Shown: positions 15,492 through 23,396 of the stretch, one piece after another
How positions within the stretch are numbered: position 1 is the stretch's first letter
Layout: each line of letters opens with the position of its first letter
From: JASFHF01 sp050123375
GTDB taxonomy: Bacteria > Pseudomonadota > Gammaproteobacteria > UBA12402
Assembly (NCBI GenBank): GCA_050123375.1
Contig: JASFHF010000018.1
Span: 1-39,222, forward strand
Length of the DNA stretch: 39,222 bases
Direction of reading: 5' to 3'
Notes under the pieces: model-generated
Database searches by the model: none
The model's input: the letters and a program-made list of their open reading frames with translations, nothing else
What the model was told of the DNA's origin: nothing
Program-made: the position numbers and the translations under genes

Positions 15492-16852
15492 TACTTAAAT
15501 ATAACTTCGATTTTTAATCCTTTGCCTGTTTTTGGAGTACTGAGATTGATTTTTGCGTTATGTAATTCGGCTATTTGTTTTACGATTGGTAAGCCTAAAC
15601 CACTACCGGAGGTTTTGGTGCCTAGAATGCGATAAAATCTTTCAAACACTTGGGAATAAAGTTCTGGGGGAATACCAGGGCCGGAATCGATAACTTGTAA
15701 TGCTATACCGGAAGGCATATTAACTATTTTTACGGTTACATCACCGCCTTTTGGAGTATAGCGTATAGCGTTATCAACCAGGTTACGAATTAAAATGCTT
15801 AAAGCTGTTTCATTAGCGACAATTTTTTGGTGTTCTTTAGGTTTGATGAAAGCAAGATCAATATTTTTGCTTAATGCAAATGGCGCTAATTGAGCTAACA
15901 TGTTTGTTGTAAGTGCCACCAAGTCTAAAAGTTGCATGTCGCCTAAGGTTTCTTCTTCACTTAAACGACTTAAAGTGAGTAATTGCTGCACTACATGTGT
16001 GCATCGGTTGGTTCCTTCAATTACTTTTTGAATGGTTTTTTTGCTGTCTTCCAGATTTGAAGCAAGTAGAGCAACTTGTGCTTGCGTTTTTAAAGCGGCT
16101 AGCGGCGTGCGTAATTCATGTGCGGCATCACCAGCAAAACGTTTATTACGTTCAAACGCTTTTTGTAATCTGGCAAATAAGTTATTTAATTCATCTACAA
16201 TTGGTCTAATTTCAGTAGGCATGTTTTTGCTTTCTAATGCTTTTAGTGCTGTTGCTGAACGGCGTGATACTTTTTGTGCCAATATTTTTATATTTTTTAA
16301 ACCGTGGCCTACAATTAGCCAAATTAAAACTCCGAACAATAAGCAAGTAACAACTAGAACTTCGAGATAATTAAATGCGATAGTTTTTCTTAATTTTTTC
16401 TGTAATTGATATGATTCACCAACTTGAATAATAATATTAGCTGCTTTAAAATTTTTGGTGTAGAATCGCCAATAACGTCCATTGATCTTTATATCCTGAA
16501 AACCTTCTTTATGATCACCAGGTGTTGTAGAAAAAATACGCTGCGAGCATACAAGTAGTTTGCCTGTATGATCCCATATTCTAAATTGAAATGGAAATGT
16601 GTGCGGAAAACCGCAATTTTTACATTGCAGCAATTTGTGTTGAAGATCTTTTTGTTGTGAATAGCTTAAAAATTTTGGGCATGATAATGTTACGGATAAT
16701 AATAATTCAGCATTATTTATTAAATGTTCGTCAGCATGTTTACGAATATCGCGTTGGTATAAAAATAAATTACCGATAAAAGCTAATAACGATATGATAA
16801 TTATACTTAATAGTAAATTGAATAATAAAAAACGTTTTATTGATGAAATCAT
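15488..16852 (-). CDS. Sensor histidine kinase, QseC/PmrB type
   Basis: 454 residues. TM1 about 8-31, periplasmic sensor region about 32-158, TM2 about 160-181, then HAMP, the dimerisation/phosphoacceptor motif AGDAAHELRTPLAALK (His245), N box NLVDNAIRYTPKGG, and G boxes VIDSGPGIPPE and GSGLGLPIVKQIAE. The ELRTPLAALK sequence is nearest to the QseC/PmrB/TctE group. The sensor domain has four cysteines (Cys58, Cys77, Cys80, Cys102), including a CKNC pair, unusual for the group and suggesting metal or redox sensing. It overlaps the response-regulator gene by 4 bases. In Coxiella and Legionella the corresponding pair, PmrAB, controls type IV secretion effectors; the assignment to PmrB rather than QseC is not settled here. 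Confidence 0.88.
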   Translation of the reverse strand: MISSIKRFLLFNLLLSIIIISLLAFIGNLFLYQRDIRKHADEHLINNAELLLSVTLSCPKFLSYSQQKDLQHKLLQCKNCGFPHTFPFQFRIWDHTGKLLVCSQRIFSTTPGDHKEGFQDIKINGRYWRFYTKNFKAANIIIQVGESYQLQKKLRKTIAFNYLEVLVVTCLLFGVLIWLIVGHGLKNIKILAQKVSRRSATALKALESKNMPTEIRPIVDELNNLFARLQKAFERNKRFAGDAAHELRTPLAALKTQAQVALLASNLEDSKKTIQKVIEGTNRCTHVVQQLLTLSRLSEEETLGDMQLLDLVALTTNMLAQLAPFALSKNIDLAFIKPKEHQKIVANETALSILIRNLVDNAIRYTPKGGDVTVKIVNMPSGIALQVIDSGPGIPPELYSQVFERFYRILGTKTSGSGLGLPIVKQIAELHNAKINLSTPKTGKGLKIEVIFKY

Positions 16853-17511
16853 TCTTCTTTGTCAATCATGTACCCAATCCCTCGGACAGTACGGATAAAG
16901 TTGATACCAAATTTCTTACGCAAGTTATGGATATGAACCTCAAGGGCGTTGCTATCAACATCGTCCTTCCATCCATAAAGGTTTTGGGATAAATATTCAC
17001 GCGATAATACTCGCCCCACATTTTCCAGTAATTTTTGCAATAATGAGAATTCACGCCTTGGCATATTAACAATTTGATCATCCAGAGTAACCACATGTGC
17101 TGCAGGATCCAATTTAATGTTCTTATGTTCAATAAGTGGAACGGCGCGTGAGCTAAATCTTCGTTGCTGCGCTCTTAAGCGAGCACATAATTCATCTAGA
17201 TCAAATGGTTTTACCAAGTAATCATCGGCTCCGAGATCCAATCCGCGAATACGATCTTCTACAAGTTCTCTAGCGGTGACAATTAAAATAGGGGTGCTGA
17301 TTCCGCGATTGCGGGCTTTTTCTAATAGCTCAAATCCTGACATTTTAGGTAAATTGATATCTAAGACTACAGAATCAAATTCTTCATTTATGAGAGCTTG
17401 ATACGCTTGCAGGCCATCTTTAGCCCAGTCTACAGTATGCTTATGGTGACGCAAACCTTCGACCATAGCTCCTCCAAGTGCGAAATCATCTTCTACAATC
17501 AGAATTCTCAT
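16849..17511 (-). CDS. OmpR-family response regulator, QseB/PmrA type
   Basis: 220 residues. Receiver domain: acidic pocket VEDDF, phospho-acceptor Asp51 in VLDINLPKMSG, Thr in ILIVTARE, and Lys in DDYLVKPFD. The C-terminal winged helix ends with SNALEVHIHNLRKKFG and IRTVRGIGYMID. The frame extends upstream to 17565, but GGAAGGGATATTA directly precedes the ATG at 17511 and MRILIVEDD is the family start, so 17511 is used. It is the first gene of a regulator-kinase operon with 4-base overlap. Its targets probably include the CTTAAG-N5-TTTAAG box at 7735; this is inference from the family's known site. No such box was found in front of the operon itself. Confidence 0.9.
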   Translation of the reverse strand: MRILIVEDDFALGGAMVEGLRHHKHTVDWAKDGLQAYQALINEEFDSVVLDINLPKMSGFELLEKARNRGISTPILIVTARELVEDRIRGLDLGADDYLVKPFDLDELCARLRAQQRRFSSRAVPLIEHKNIKLDPAAHVVTLDDQIVNMPRREFSLLQKLLENVGRVLSREYLSQNLYGWKDDVDSNALEVHIHNLRKKFGINFIRTVRGIGYMIDKEE

Positions 17512-17721
17512 TAATATCCCTTCCATTTTTAAATTAACTATATGATATATAGCGCATTTTGGCAATTTGTGTAGTAAAAATTTTAAAAAAGTTGTATTTT
17601 ATAGCCACATTTTTACTTAGCATGCTATAAGCTATTGATTTAAAAGGAAAAATGTAATATCAGATCTTGGGCAAAAACTGCACTTTTTACACATATCTCA
17701 GTTTTTACATATTTTCTCTAA

Positions 17722-17788
17722 GGGACGTGAGCTTTACATAATTACAAAGCAACAAGCAGGCCTTGTAATTATGTAAAGCTCACGTCCC
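17722..17788. repeat. Intergenic palindromic element, copy C
   Basis: Arms 17722-17747 and 17763-17788 are perfect complements over 26 bases, with a 15-base loop (AGCAACAAGCAGGCC). The stem begins GGGACGTGAGC. It lies between the response-regulator gene's upstream region and the 3' end of the RNase E gene, 7 bases past that gene's stop, so it could also stop or stabilise its transcript. Confidence 0.9.
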
Positions 17789-17794
17789 GTCAAT

Positions 17795-19891
17795 TTATTC
17801 CTTTTCTCGTTTGGTTTCAACCTGAACCATATCAGTAGGAGCTTCAATTTTGGTTTTAGGGAATTCTTTAGGTTTTGTTGGCGCTGCTGCTTTTGGCGGC
17901 TCGGTTTTCGCAGGTTCTGGTTTGCTAATAGCCTGTTGTTGCGGTTTTTTTACAGTTGGAGCAGTTGATGGTTGCTGTTGTTGCCGATTGTCACCATGCT
18001 TCTGTTGCTTGCGCGGGGGTTTAGTTGTAGATTTGCTGCGGTAACCTTTGTCAGTACGGCTACTGCGGTGTGATCTTCTATAACTATCACTACGCTTTTT
18101 GTATTTGGTTGAGCTGCGATGTTTGCTTCCGCGATTACCTTTGTATGATTTATATTTGTATTTTTTTGTGTGTGTTGGTTTCTTTTTTGTTTTTTTAGCA
18201 GGAAAAAAGAAATCGTAAATTCGTTTTAACAATCCGGATTTTTTTTGCTGCTGACGTTTTGGCGGCGGAGTAGTTGTTTTTAGCAGGATGTCTTTGACTG
18301 CCGGCATGGTTTTTTCAGCAATTATTTGTTCTGTGGATTCATACGCAACTTTTGGGGTTTTTACTAATTCGTAACTTAAAGACTCTTGGTCACGTGATTT
18401 TTTACGTTTTCCTTTACCAATTGCTTCGATTTCATAGTGCGGCAATTCTAAATATGGATTAGGAATAACAATTATTTGTGTGTTGGCATGCTGTTCAATT
18501 TTCATGATAGTATCACGATGCTCATTAATCAAATAGGTTGCTAATTCAAATGGCGCCTGTAATTGAATTTGACGCGAATTCTCTTTTGCAGCTTTTTCTT
18601 CGATTAAATGAATCACTGATAAAGCCAAAGATTGAATATTTCTAATCGTACCTTGGCCATGACATCTGGTACAAATTATTTGTGATGCTTCATTTAACGC
18701 TGGACGCAGACGTTGTCGTGACATTTCTAATAAACCAAATCTGGAAATGCGTCCAACTTGGGTGCGTGCCCGGTCAGCTTTTAATACTTCATGCGTATAT
18801 TCTTCAACTTTACGTTTATTCTCTGGTCGTTCCATGTCGATGAAATCAACAATAAATAATCCTCCAAGATCACGAATACGTAATTGAATAGCAATTTCTT
18901 TTGCTGCTTCCAGATTGGTGCTCAATGCAGTTTCTTCAATATCAACCCCTTTGGTTGCCCGGGCAGAATTGACGTCGATAGTAGTTAATGCTTCAGAGCG
19001 GTCAATTACTATTTCTCCGCCGGAAGGTAAGCGCACTTTACGTTGAAATGCTTGCTCAATTTGACTTTCAATTTGGTAGCGGCTGAATAATGGTGAAGAA
19101 CCTTCATAAAATTTAATTTTATCCACAAATTCCGGCCTAATGATCTCAACATAGGCTTTGGCTTTTTCATAAGTTTCTTGGTCGTCAATAATGATTTCGC
19201 TAACATCCGGCCGCAAATAATCCCGAATTGTGCGAATAACTAAATCACTTTCCTGGTGAATTAAATAGGGAGCGCCGTGATTTTTGCTGGCAGATTGAAT
19301 TGCTTCCCATAATTTGACTAATCTATCCAAATCCCATTGCAATTCATCTAGTGTTCTGCCTGCGCCATTGGTGCGCACAATTACACCCATACCAGCAGGA
19401 ATTTTTAATTGTGATAAAATAGCGCGTAATTCATCACGATCTTCGTTTATAATGCGTTTTGAAATTCCTCCTGCCTTTGGATTATTTGGCATTAATACCA
19501 AATAGCAGCCCGCAAGAGAAATAAAAGTAGTCAATGCTGCTCCTTTGGTGCCTCGTTCTTCTTTATTGACTTGTATTAATACTTTTTGACCAATAAATAA
19601 ATCATTAATATTGGCTTCGCGAGCAGAACCTTCAGGGTTTTTAGCTTGTAAATATTCAGGGGCAACTTCTTTCAGTGGAAGAAAAGCATTGCGAGTTGCT
19701 CCAATATCCACAAAAGCTGCTTCAAGACTTGGTTCAATACTAACGATTTCACCGTTACAAATACGATCGACTTTTTGGTTCTGGTCAATACTTTCGATTT
19801 CCAAGTCATAAAGTTTTGTGCCAATAGTACAAGCTACGCGTAATTGCCGCATAGATTTATTAATCAATATTTTTTTCATTTCTTCTGTCAT
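17795..19891 (-). CDS. rne: Ribonuclease E (short form)
   Basis: 698 residues. S1 domain near the start (IEPSLEAAFVDIGATRNAFLPLKEV). The catalytic core has IDRSEALTTIDVNSARATKG and FIVDFIDMERPENK, each with a metal-binding Asp. CTRCHGQG is the zinc-link that joins protomers. From about residue 500 the chain turns into a disordered tail: first Lys/Arg/Tyr/Ser-rich (KKYKYKSYKGNRGSKHRSS), then Gln/Pro/Ala/Lys-rich to the end. The tail is about 200 residues against about 530 in E. coli, with no recognisable enolase or PNPase segment. The ATG at 19891 follows AGGTG with 5 bases spacing; an internal Met5 would match E. coli's start but has a poorer site. An essential role in mRNA decay and rRNA processing is expected. 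Confidence 0.93.
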   Translation of the reverse strand: MTEEMKKILINKSMRQLRVACTIGTKLYDLEIESIDQNQKVDRICNGEIVSIEPSLEAAFVDIGATRNAFLPLKEVAPEYLQAKNPEGSAREANINDLFIGQKVLIQVNKEERGTKGAALTTFISLAGCYLVLMPNNPKAGGISKRIINEDRDELRAILSQLKIPAGMGVIVRTNGAGRTLDELQWDLDRLVKLWEAIQSASKNHGAPYLIHQESDLVIRTIRDYLRPDVSEIIIDDQETYEKAKAYVEIIRPEFVDKIKFYEGSSPLFSRYQIESQIEQAFQRKVRLPSGGEIVIDRSEALTTIDVNSARATKGVDIEETALSTNLEAAKEIAIQLRIRDLGGLFIVDFIDMERPENKRKVEEYTHEVLKADRARTQVGRISRFGLLEMSRQRLRPALNEASQIICTRCHGQGTIRNIQSLALSVIHLIEEKAAKENSRQIQLQAPFELATYLINEHRDTIMKIEQHANTQIIVIPNPYLELPHYEIEAIGKGKRKKSRDQESLSYELVKTPKVAYESTEQIIAEKTMPAVKDILLKTTTPPPKRQQQKKSGLLKRIYDFFFPAKKTKKKPTHTKKYKYKSYKGNRGSKHRSSTKYKKRSDSYRRSHRSSRTDKGYRSKSTTKPPRKQQKHGDNRQQQQPSTAPTVKKPQQQAISKPEPAKTEPPKAAAPTKPKEFPKTKIEAPTDMVQVETKREKE

Positions 19892-20308
19892 GATTACACC
19901 TATATGTTTAGGCGCTCGTTAGACAAGGTAGGGCAAGCAAAGATAGATTAGAATTCACAAAAATTGTGAATTTTAGGTATGCTGTATTATTTGTGTGCAG
20001 CACATGGTTCTGTACATCTATGAAATTCGTTAACATTTAATTTAAAATTCTTTAACTTTGCTTGCGCTTGTTTTGCTTGAGCGCAGATTAATATTTTTTT
20101 GACGCCAATTTCTATATGTTTTCAATATGTTACATTCTATATTTAATGTAACTTTAAAAGTTCGGGCGTCTTACTCTCAAATTTAGCTTATTTTGCTAAA
20201 TGCTTAAGTTTGTGACATTTTTTCAATCAGTTACAGTTTGTCTACAAACTAGTATTAATATAGCAGTATTTACAGTATTCATCAACTAAAAATTTTTAAC
20301 ACCAAAAT
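19892..20308 (-). promoter_or_regulatory. 417-base region before rne with several palindromes
   Basis: No coding frame. Inverted repeats seen: AATTCACAA-AAA-TTGTGAATT (19952-19972), GTTACATT-N8-AATGTAAC (20129-20152) bracketed by GACGCC (20101-20106) and GGCGTC (20165-20170), and ATTTAGC-N7-GCTAAAT (20181-20201). An AGTTTGT-type pair lies near 20235-20250. One or more of those nearest 20309 may terminate the upstream gene. The rest could form a long rne 5' UTR, which in E. coli mediates autoregulation. The promoter position is not clear. Confidence 0.5.
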
Positions 20309-21481
20309 CTATTGTAAAGCCTGTTCGATATCAGCAATAATATCTTCGTAATGTTCTAATCCGGTAGAAATTCTGATGGTATTACGTTCAAATCCAAATT
20401 CCTTTAATTTTTCTTCTGGATAAGCCCGGTGGGTCATTAATGCAGGTACATTAACAAGAGTTTCTGCGTCACCAAGACTTACTGCTAGTTTTATCATACG
20501 CAAATTGTTGACAAATTTCTCTGCAGCAGCAGCTTGTCCAGCGATTTCAAAGCTCACAATACCGCCAAAGCCTGACATTTGCTGGCACGCTAGCTTATGG
20601 TTAGGATGTTGTGATAAGCCGGGATACATTACTGTAGTTACTTTTGGGTGATTGGTCAAAAAATCGACTAAAGCTTTGGCGTTTGCTTCATGTTTTTGCA
20701 TTCTTAGTTCCAGAGTCTTTAAGCCCCGCAATAACAACCAGGCATTAAATGGACTGAGAACTCCTCCTAATTCGCACATATAGCCAAATTTAAGGTTTGC
20801 GATGTAATCTGCATCTTTAGCAATTGCTACTCCTGCAACCGCATCACCGTGGCCGGAAATATATTTAGTTGCGCTATGTACTACTACATCTGCGCCTAAT
20901 TCTAATGGACGCTGAAAATATGGTGTGGCAAAAGTATTATCAATAACGATTTTTATTCCGCGGCTTTTTGCTATCGCAGATATTTTTTTTATATCAATTA
21001 TATCTAATGATGGATTAGAGGGAGTTTCAAAAAAAATGGCTTTTACTTCAGGAGTAAGTATTTTTTCCAGTTCTTGTAAATCAGTGAGATCGGTGAATTT
21101 AGTTTGTATACCGAAGCGTGGAAAAACTTGAGAAATAGCTGAATATGAAGATCCATATAAATTACGATGAGCAATTATGGTTTCTCCATTTTTTACCAAT
21201 GATAATAATGTGGTGGTAATTGCAGCCATGCCGGAAGCAAAAGCCACAGCGTCTACGCCATTTTCCAAATCCGCTATGCGGCGTTCAAATAAATTAATCG
21301 TGGGATTGCCACCACGGGTATAAACATACGCTTTTCTCTTAAAACTAAAAGTATCATCCGCTTGCTGCACATCTGTGAAAGTAAAAGTTGATGACATATA
21401 AAGCGGCGGATTAAGTGTTTGATGAACGTCGTTTTCCTGATGTGCATGAATTGCACGAGTAGCAAAATTTTTTGGTTTCAT
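20309..21481 (-). CDS. Trans-sulfuration family PLP enzyme (methionine gamma-lyase-like)
   Basis: 390-residue PLP enzyme of the Cys/Met metabolism family. The cofactor Lys lies in SATKYISGHGD, the phosphate site in SGMAAITTT, and YVYTRGGNPTINLFE and AVSLGDAETLVNVPALMTH are conserved. Overall arrangement, GHGDAVAG and length are closest to methionine gamma-lyase (methionine to methanethiol, ammonia and 2-oxobutanoate). However, the family's active-site Cys after LYG (LYGC, Cys116 in the P. putida enzyme) is Ser here (NLYGSSYSA). The enzyme may therefore prefer cystathionine or homocysteine, or be a slow lyase. AGGAAC 7 bases before the ATG is a good ribosome site. It is divergent from the aldolase-mtnA pair, sharing a 340-base region with a strong palindrome. 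Confidence 0.82.
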   Translation of the reverse strand: MKPKNFATRAIHAHQENDVHQTLNPPLYMSSTFTFTDVQQADDTFSFKRKAYVYTRGGNPTINLFERRIADLENGVDAVAFASGMAAITTTLLSLVKNGETIIAHRNLYGSSYSAISQVFPRFGIQTKFTDLTDLQELEKILTPEVKAIFFETPSNPSLDIIDIKKISAIAKSRGIKIVIDNTFATPYFQRPLELGADVVVHSATKYISGHGDAVAGVAIAKDADYIANLKFGYMCELGGVLSPFNAWLLLRGLKTLELRMQKHEANAKALVDFLTNHPKVTTVMYPGLSQHPNHKLACQQMSGFGGIVSFEIAGQAAAAEKFVNNLRMIKLAVSLGDAETLVNVPALMTHRAYPEEKLKEFGFERNTIRISTGLEHYEDIIADIEQALQ

Positions 21482-21820
21482 GGTGTGGTTCCTGCAAAAT
21501 ATTTAAACTGGTATTTTACTCTTTTTTATAAAAAATAATAGTTTTTGATAACTAAAGTTTATATACTGCTCTCTATTGAAAATACGAAATTTATAGAAAA
21601 TACTGATGATCTGCTGTTAAATTGGAACTAGTGATTTTACAGCATGTTTGTTTTGTAAAATCACTAGTAAGCAAGCATGAAAATAAGGGAAAAAGAACCC
21701 AGATTTACCATGCGCGGTAGTTGTCACAGAAATTTAATAAGTAATTTGGCAGTTACAATTCTCGCATCTTGAGGTAAGAGTGGTATATATTTGAGGATAA
21801 ATTAATTGAGGAGTGAATTT
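21482..21820. promoter_or_regulatory. Divergent region between the trans-sulfuration gene and aldolase-mtnA, with a perfect 15-bp palindrome
   Basis: Arms ACTAGTGATTTTACA (21627-21641) and its exact complement (21654-21668) flank a 12-base loop. It is too AT-rich and centrally placed to be a typical terminator for either gene, and no T-run follows. It could be an operator or an RNA hairpin in one of the leaders. A TATATAAA element about 60 bases from the minus-strand gene may be its -10. GAGGAGTG precedes the aldolase ATG. Confidence 0.55.
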
Positions 21821-22396
21821 ATGTGGCATGAAAAATTCGAACATATTGGTAAGAAGCTTTTTTTACGCGGATGTAATAATTCACATAGTGGTAATATTAG
21901 CGTTCGTGAAGGAAACAGGATTTTTATTAGCAGAACTGGTTCGATGCTGGATGAAATCACAGAGCAAGATATTATTGAAGTGGGTTTATTACCAGATGAA
22001 ATAAAAGATAAACAGGCTTCAATGGAGCTATTAAATCATCGTGCACTTTATTTGGCGAACGAAAATATTAACGCTATTGTGCATGCTCATGCGCCATATG
22101 CGATAGTTATGGCTGATGGACAACAAGCAATAAAGCCGTATGATCAGGAAGGAGGGTATTATTTCGAACGCATTCCTGTGATAAATGCACAGAACACTAT
22201 AGCATCTACAGAAGTTGCTGAAAAAATCAAGCAATATGCGAACACATCTCATGCAGTTGTTATACAAAAGCATGGAGTGTTTTCCTGGGGCAAAAATCTT
22301 GAAGAAGCATATCATTTTTTAACAGTAGTGGAATCGGCTAGTCGTGTAAATTATTTATTGGAGGTAAAAAATGCTCCCAAAAACGATTCAAATTAA
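21821..22396 (+). CDS. Class II aldolase (fuculose-phosphate aldolase-like), likely methylthio-sugar salvage
   Basis: 191 residues. Zinc ligands are visible as VHAHAPYA (two His) and KHGVFSWGKN (third His), and the catalytic acid as Glu in ASMELLNHRALY. NSHSGNISVRE near the start is the family phosphate-binding loop. The upstream in-frame TTG at 21806 is rejected because TTGAGGAGTGAATTT gives a strong ribosome site for the ATG at 21821. It overlaps mtnA by 26 bases. An adjacent aldolase and MtnA is the arrangement of the DHAP shunt, in which methylthioribulose-1-phosphate is split to DHAP and methylthioacetaldehyde. Length and the Glu context fit an aldolase better than the MtnB dehydratase, but MtnB cannot be excluded. 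Confidence 0.8.
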   Translation: MWHEKFEHIGKKLFLRGCNNSHSGNISVREGNRIFISRTGSMLDEITEQDIIEVGLLPDEIKDKQASMELLNHRALYLANENINAIVHAHAPYAIVMADGQQAIKPYDQEGGYYFERIPVINAQNTIASTEVAEKIKQYANTSHAVVIQKHGVFSWGKNLEEAYHFLTVVESASRVNYLLEVKNAPKNDSN

Positions 22397-23396
22397 AAAT
22401 AAAAAAGTATTCCTGATTGACCAAACGATTATCCCCAAAAAATTAAAAATTATAGAAATAAAAACTTGTAATGAAATGTTTGATGCAATTAAAACTATGG
22501 TAGTGCGCGGGGCGCCTGCGATTGGAGTTGCCGCAGCAGCAGGTATGGCACTATTCATTGATCAGTTAACTGCATTGCAGCAAGACAAAATTCAACAAGC
22601 CGGAGAGTTTTTAAAAAAAGCCAGACCAACTGCAGTAAATTTAATGTGGGCAGTAGATAAAGTTATTGCACATTGTGGAAATTTTAATGATCTTAATACT
22701 TTAAAAAATGCAATTTGGAATTTGGTTGAAAAAATGGCGCAGGAAGATGAAGCTATTAATCGTGCTATGGGAAAAAATGGAGCGGATTTAATTCCTAAAA
22801 ATAAAAAAGTTAATATTTTAACGCATTGTAATGCTGGTTCATTAGCAACAGTTTATTGGGGCACTGCTTTAGGAGTGATTAGAGAATTACACCAACGTAG
22901 CCAGGTCAAACATGTTTATGCTGATGAAACCCGGCCGCGATTGCAAGGCGGCAAATTAACCGCGTGGGAGTTGTTACAGGATAATATTCCTGTGACGGTG
23001 ATTACTGATAATATGGCAGCGTATATGATGCAGCAGGGCAAGATTGATGTTATTTTTGTTGGCGCCGATCGTATTGCCGCAAATGGTGATGCAGCTAATA
23101 AAATTGGTACGTTTGGTTTAGCAATTGTGGCGAATTATCATAAAGTGCCTTTCTATGTTGTGGCGCCAAAATCTACGATTGATATAAAACTTGCAACAGG
23201 AAAAGAAATTGAAATTGAAGAACGTGATTCTACAGAAGTTACGCATATAAATAATCAAACAATTATGCCAAAAGAAGTTGATGTGGCGAACCCTGCTTTT
23301 GATGTTACTCCACATGAATTAATTACCGGGATTGTTACAGAAAAAAAAGTTATAGTTAATAATTTACATGCAGAGATTTGTGATTTGTTTTCATGA
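22371..23396 (+). CDS. mtnA: Methylthioribose-1-phosphate isomerase MtnA
   Basis: 341 residues, eIF2B-alpha-like fold. The substrate-binding RGAPAIGVAAA lies at about residue 46, the catalytic Cys153 in THCNAGSLATVYWGTA, Asp233 in FVGADRIAANGD, and NKIGTFGLA follows. It converts methylthioribose-1-phosphate to methylthioribulose-1-phosphate in salvage of 5'-methylthioadenosine. GGAGGTAAAAA before the ATG is a textbook ribosome site, confirming that the gene really begins within the aldolase frame. It ends in an ATGA overlap with rluC. The phosphorylase or nucleosidase/kinase that would supply its substrate is not in this window. Confidence 0.93.
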   Translation: MLPKTIQIKNKKVFLIDQTIIPKKLKIIEIKTCNEMFDAIKTMVVRGAPAIGVAAAAGMALFIDQLTALQQDKIQQAGEFLKKARPTAVNLMWAVDKVIAHCGNFNDLNTLKNAIWNLVEKMAQEDEAINRAMGKNGADLIPKNKKVNILTHCNAGSLATVYWGTALGVIRELHQRSQVKHVYADETRPRLQGGKLTAWELLQDNIPVTVITDNMAAYMMQQGKIDVIFVGADRIAANGDAANKIGTFGLAIVANYHKVPFYVVAPKSTIDIKLATGKEIEIEERDSTEVTHINNQTIMPKEVDVANPAFDVTPHELITGIVTEKKVIVNNLHAEICDLFS

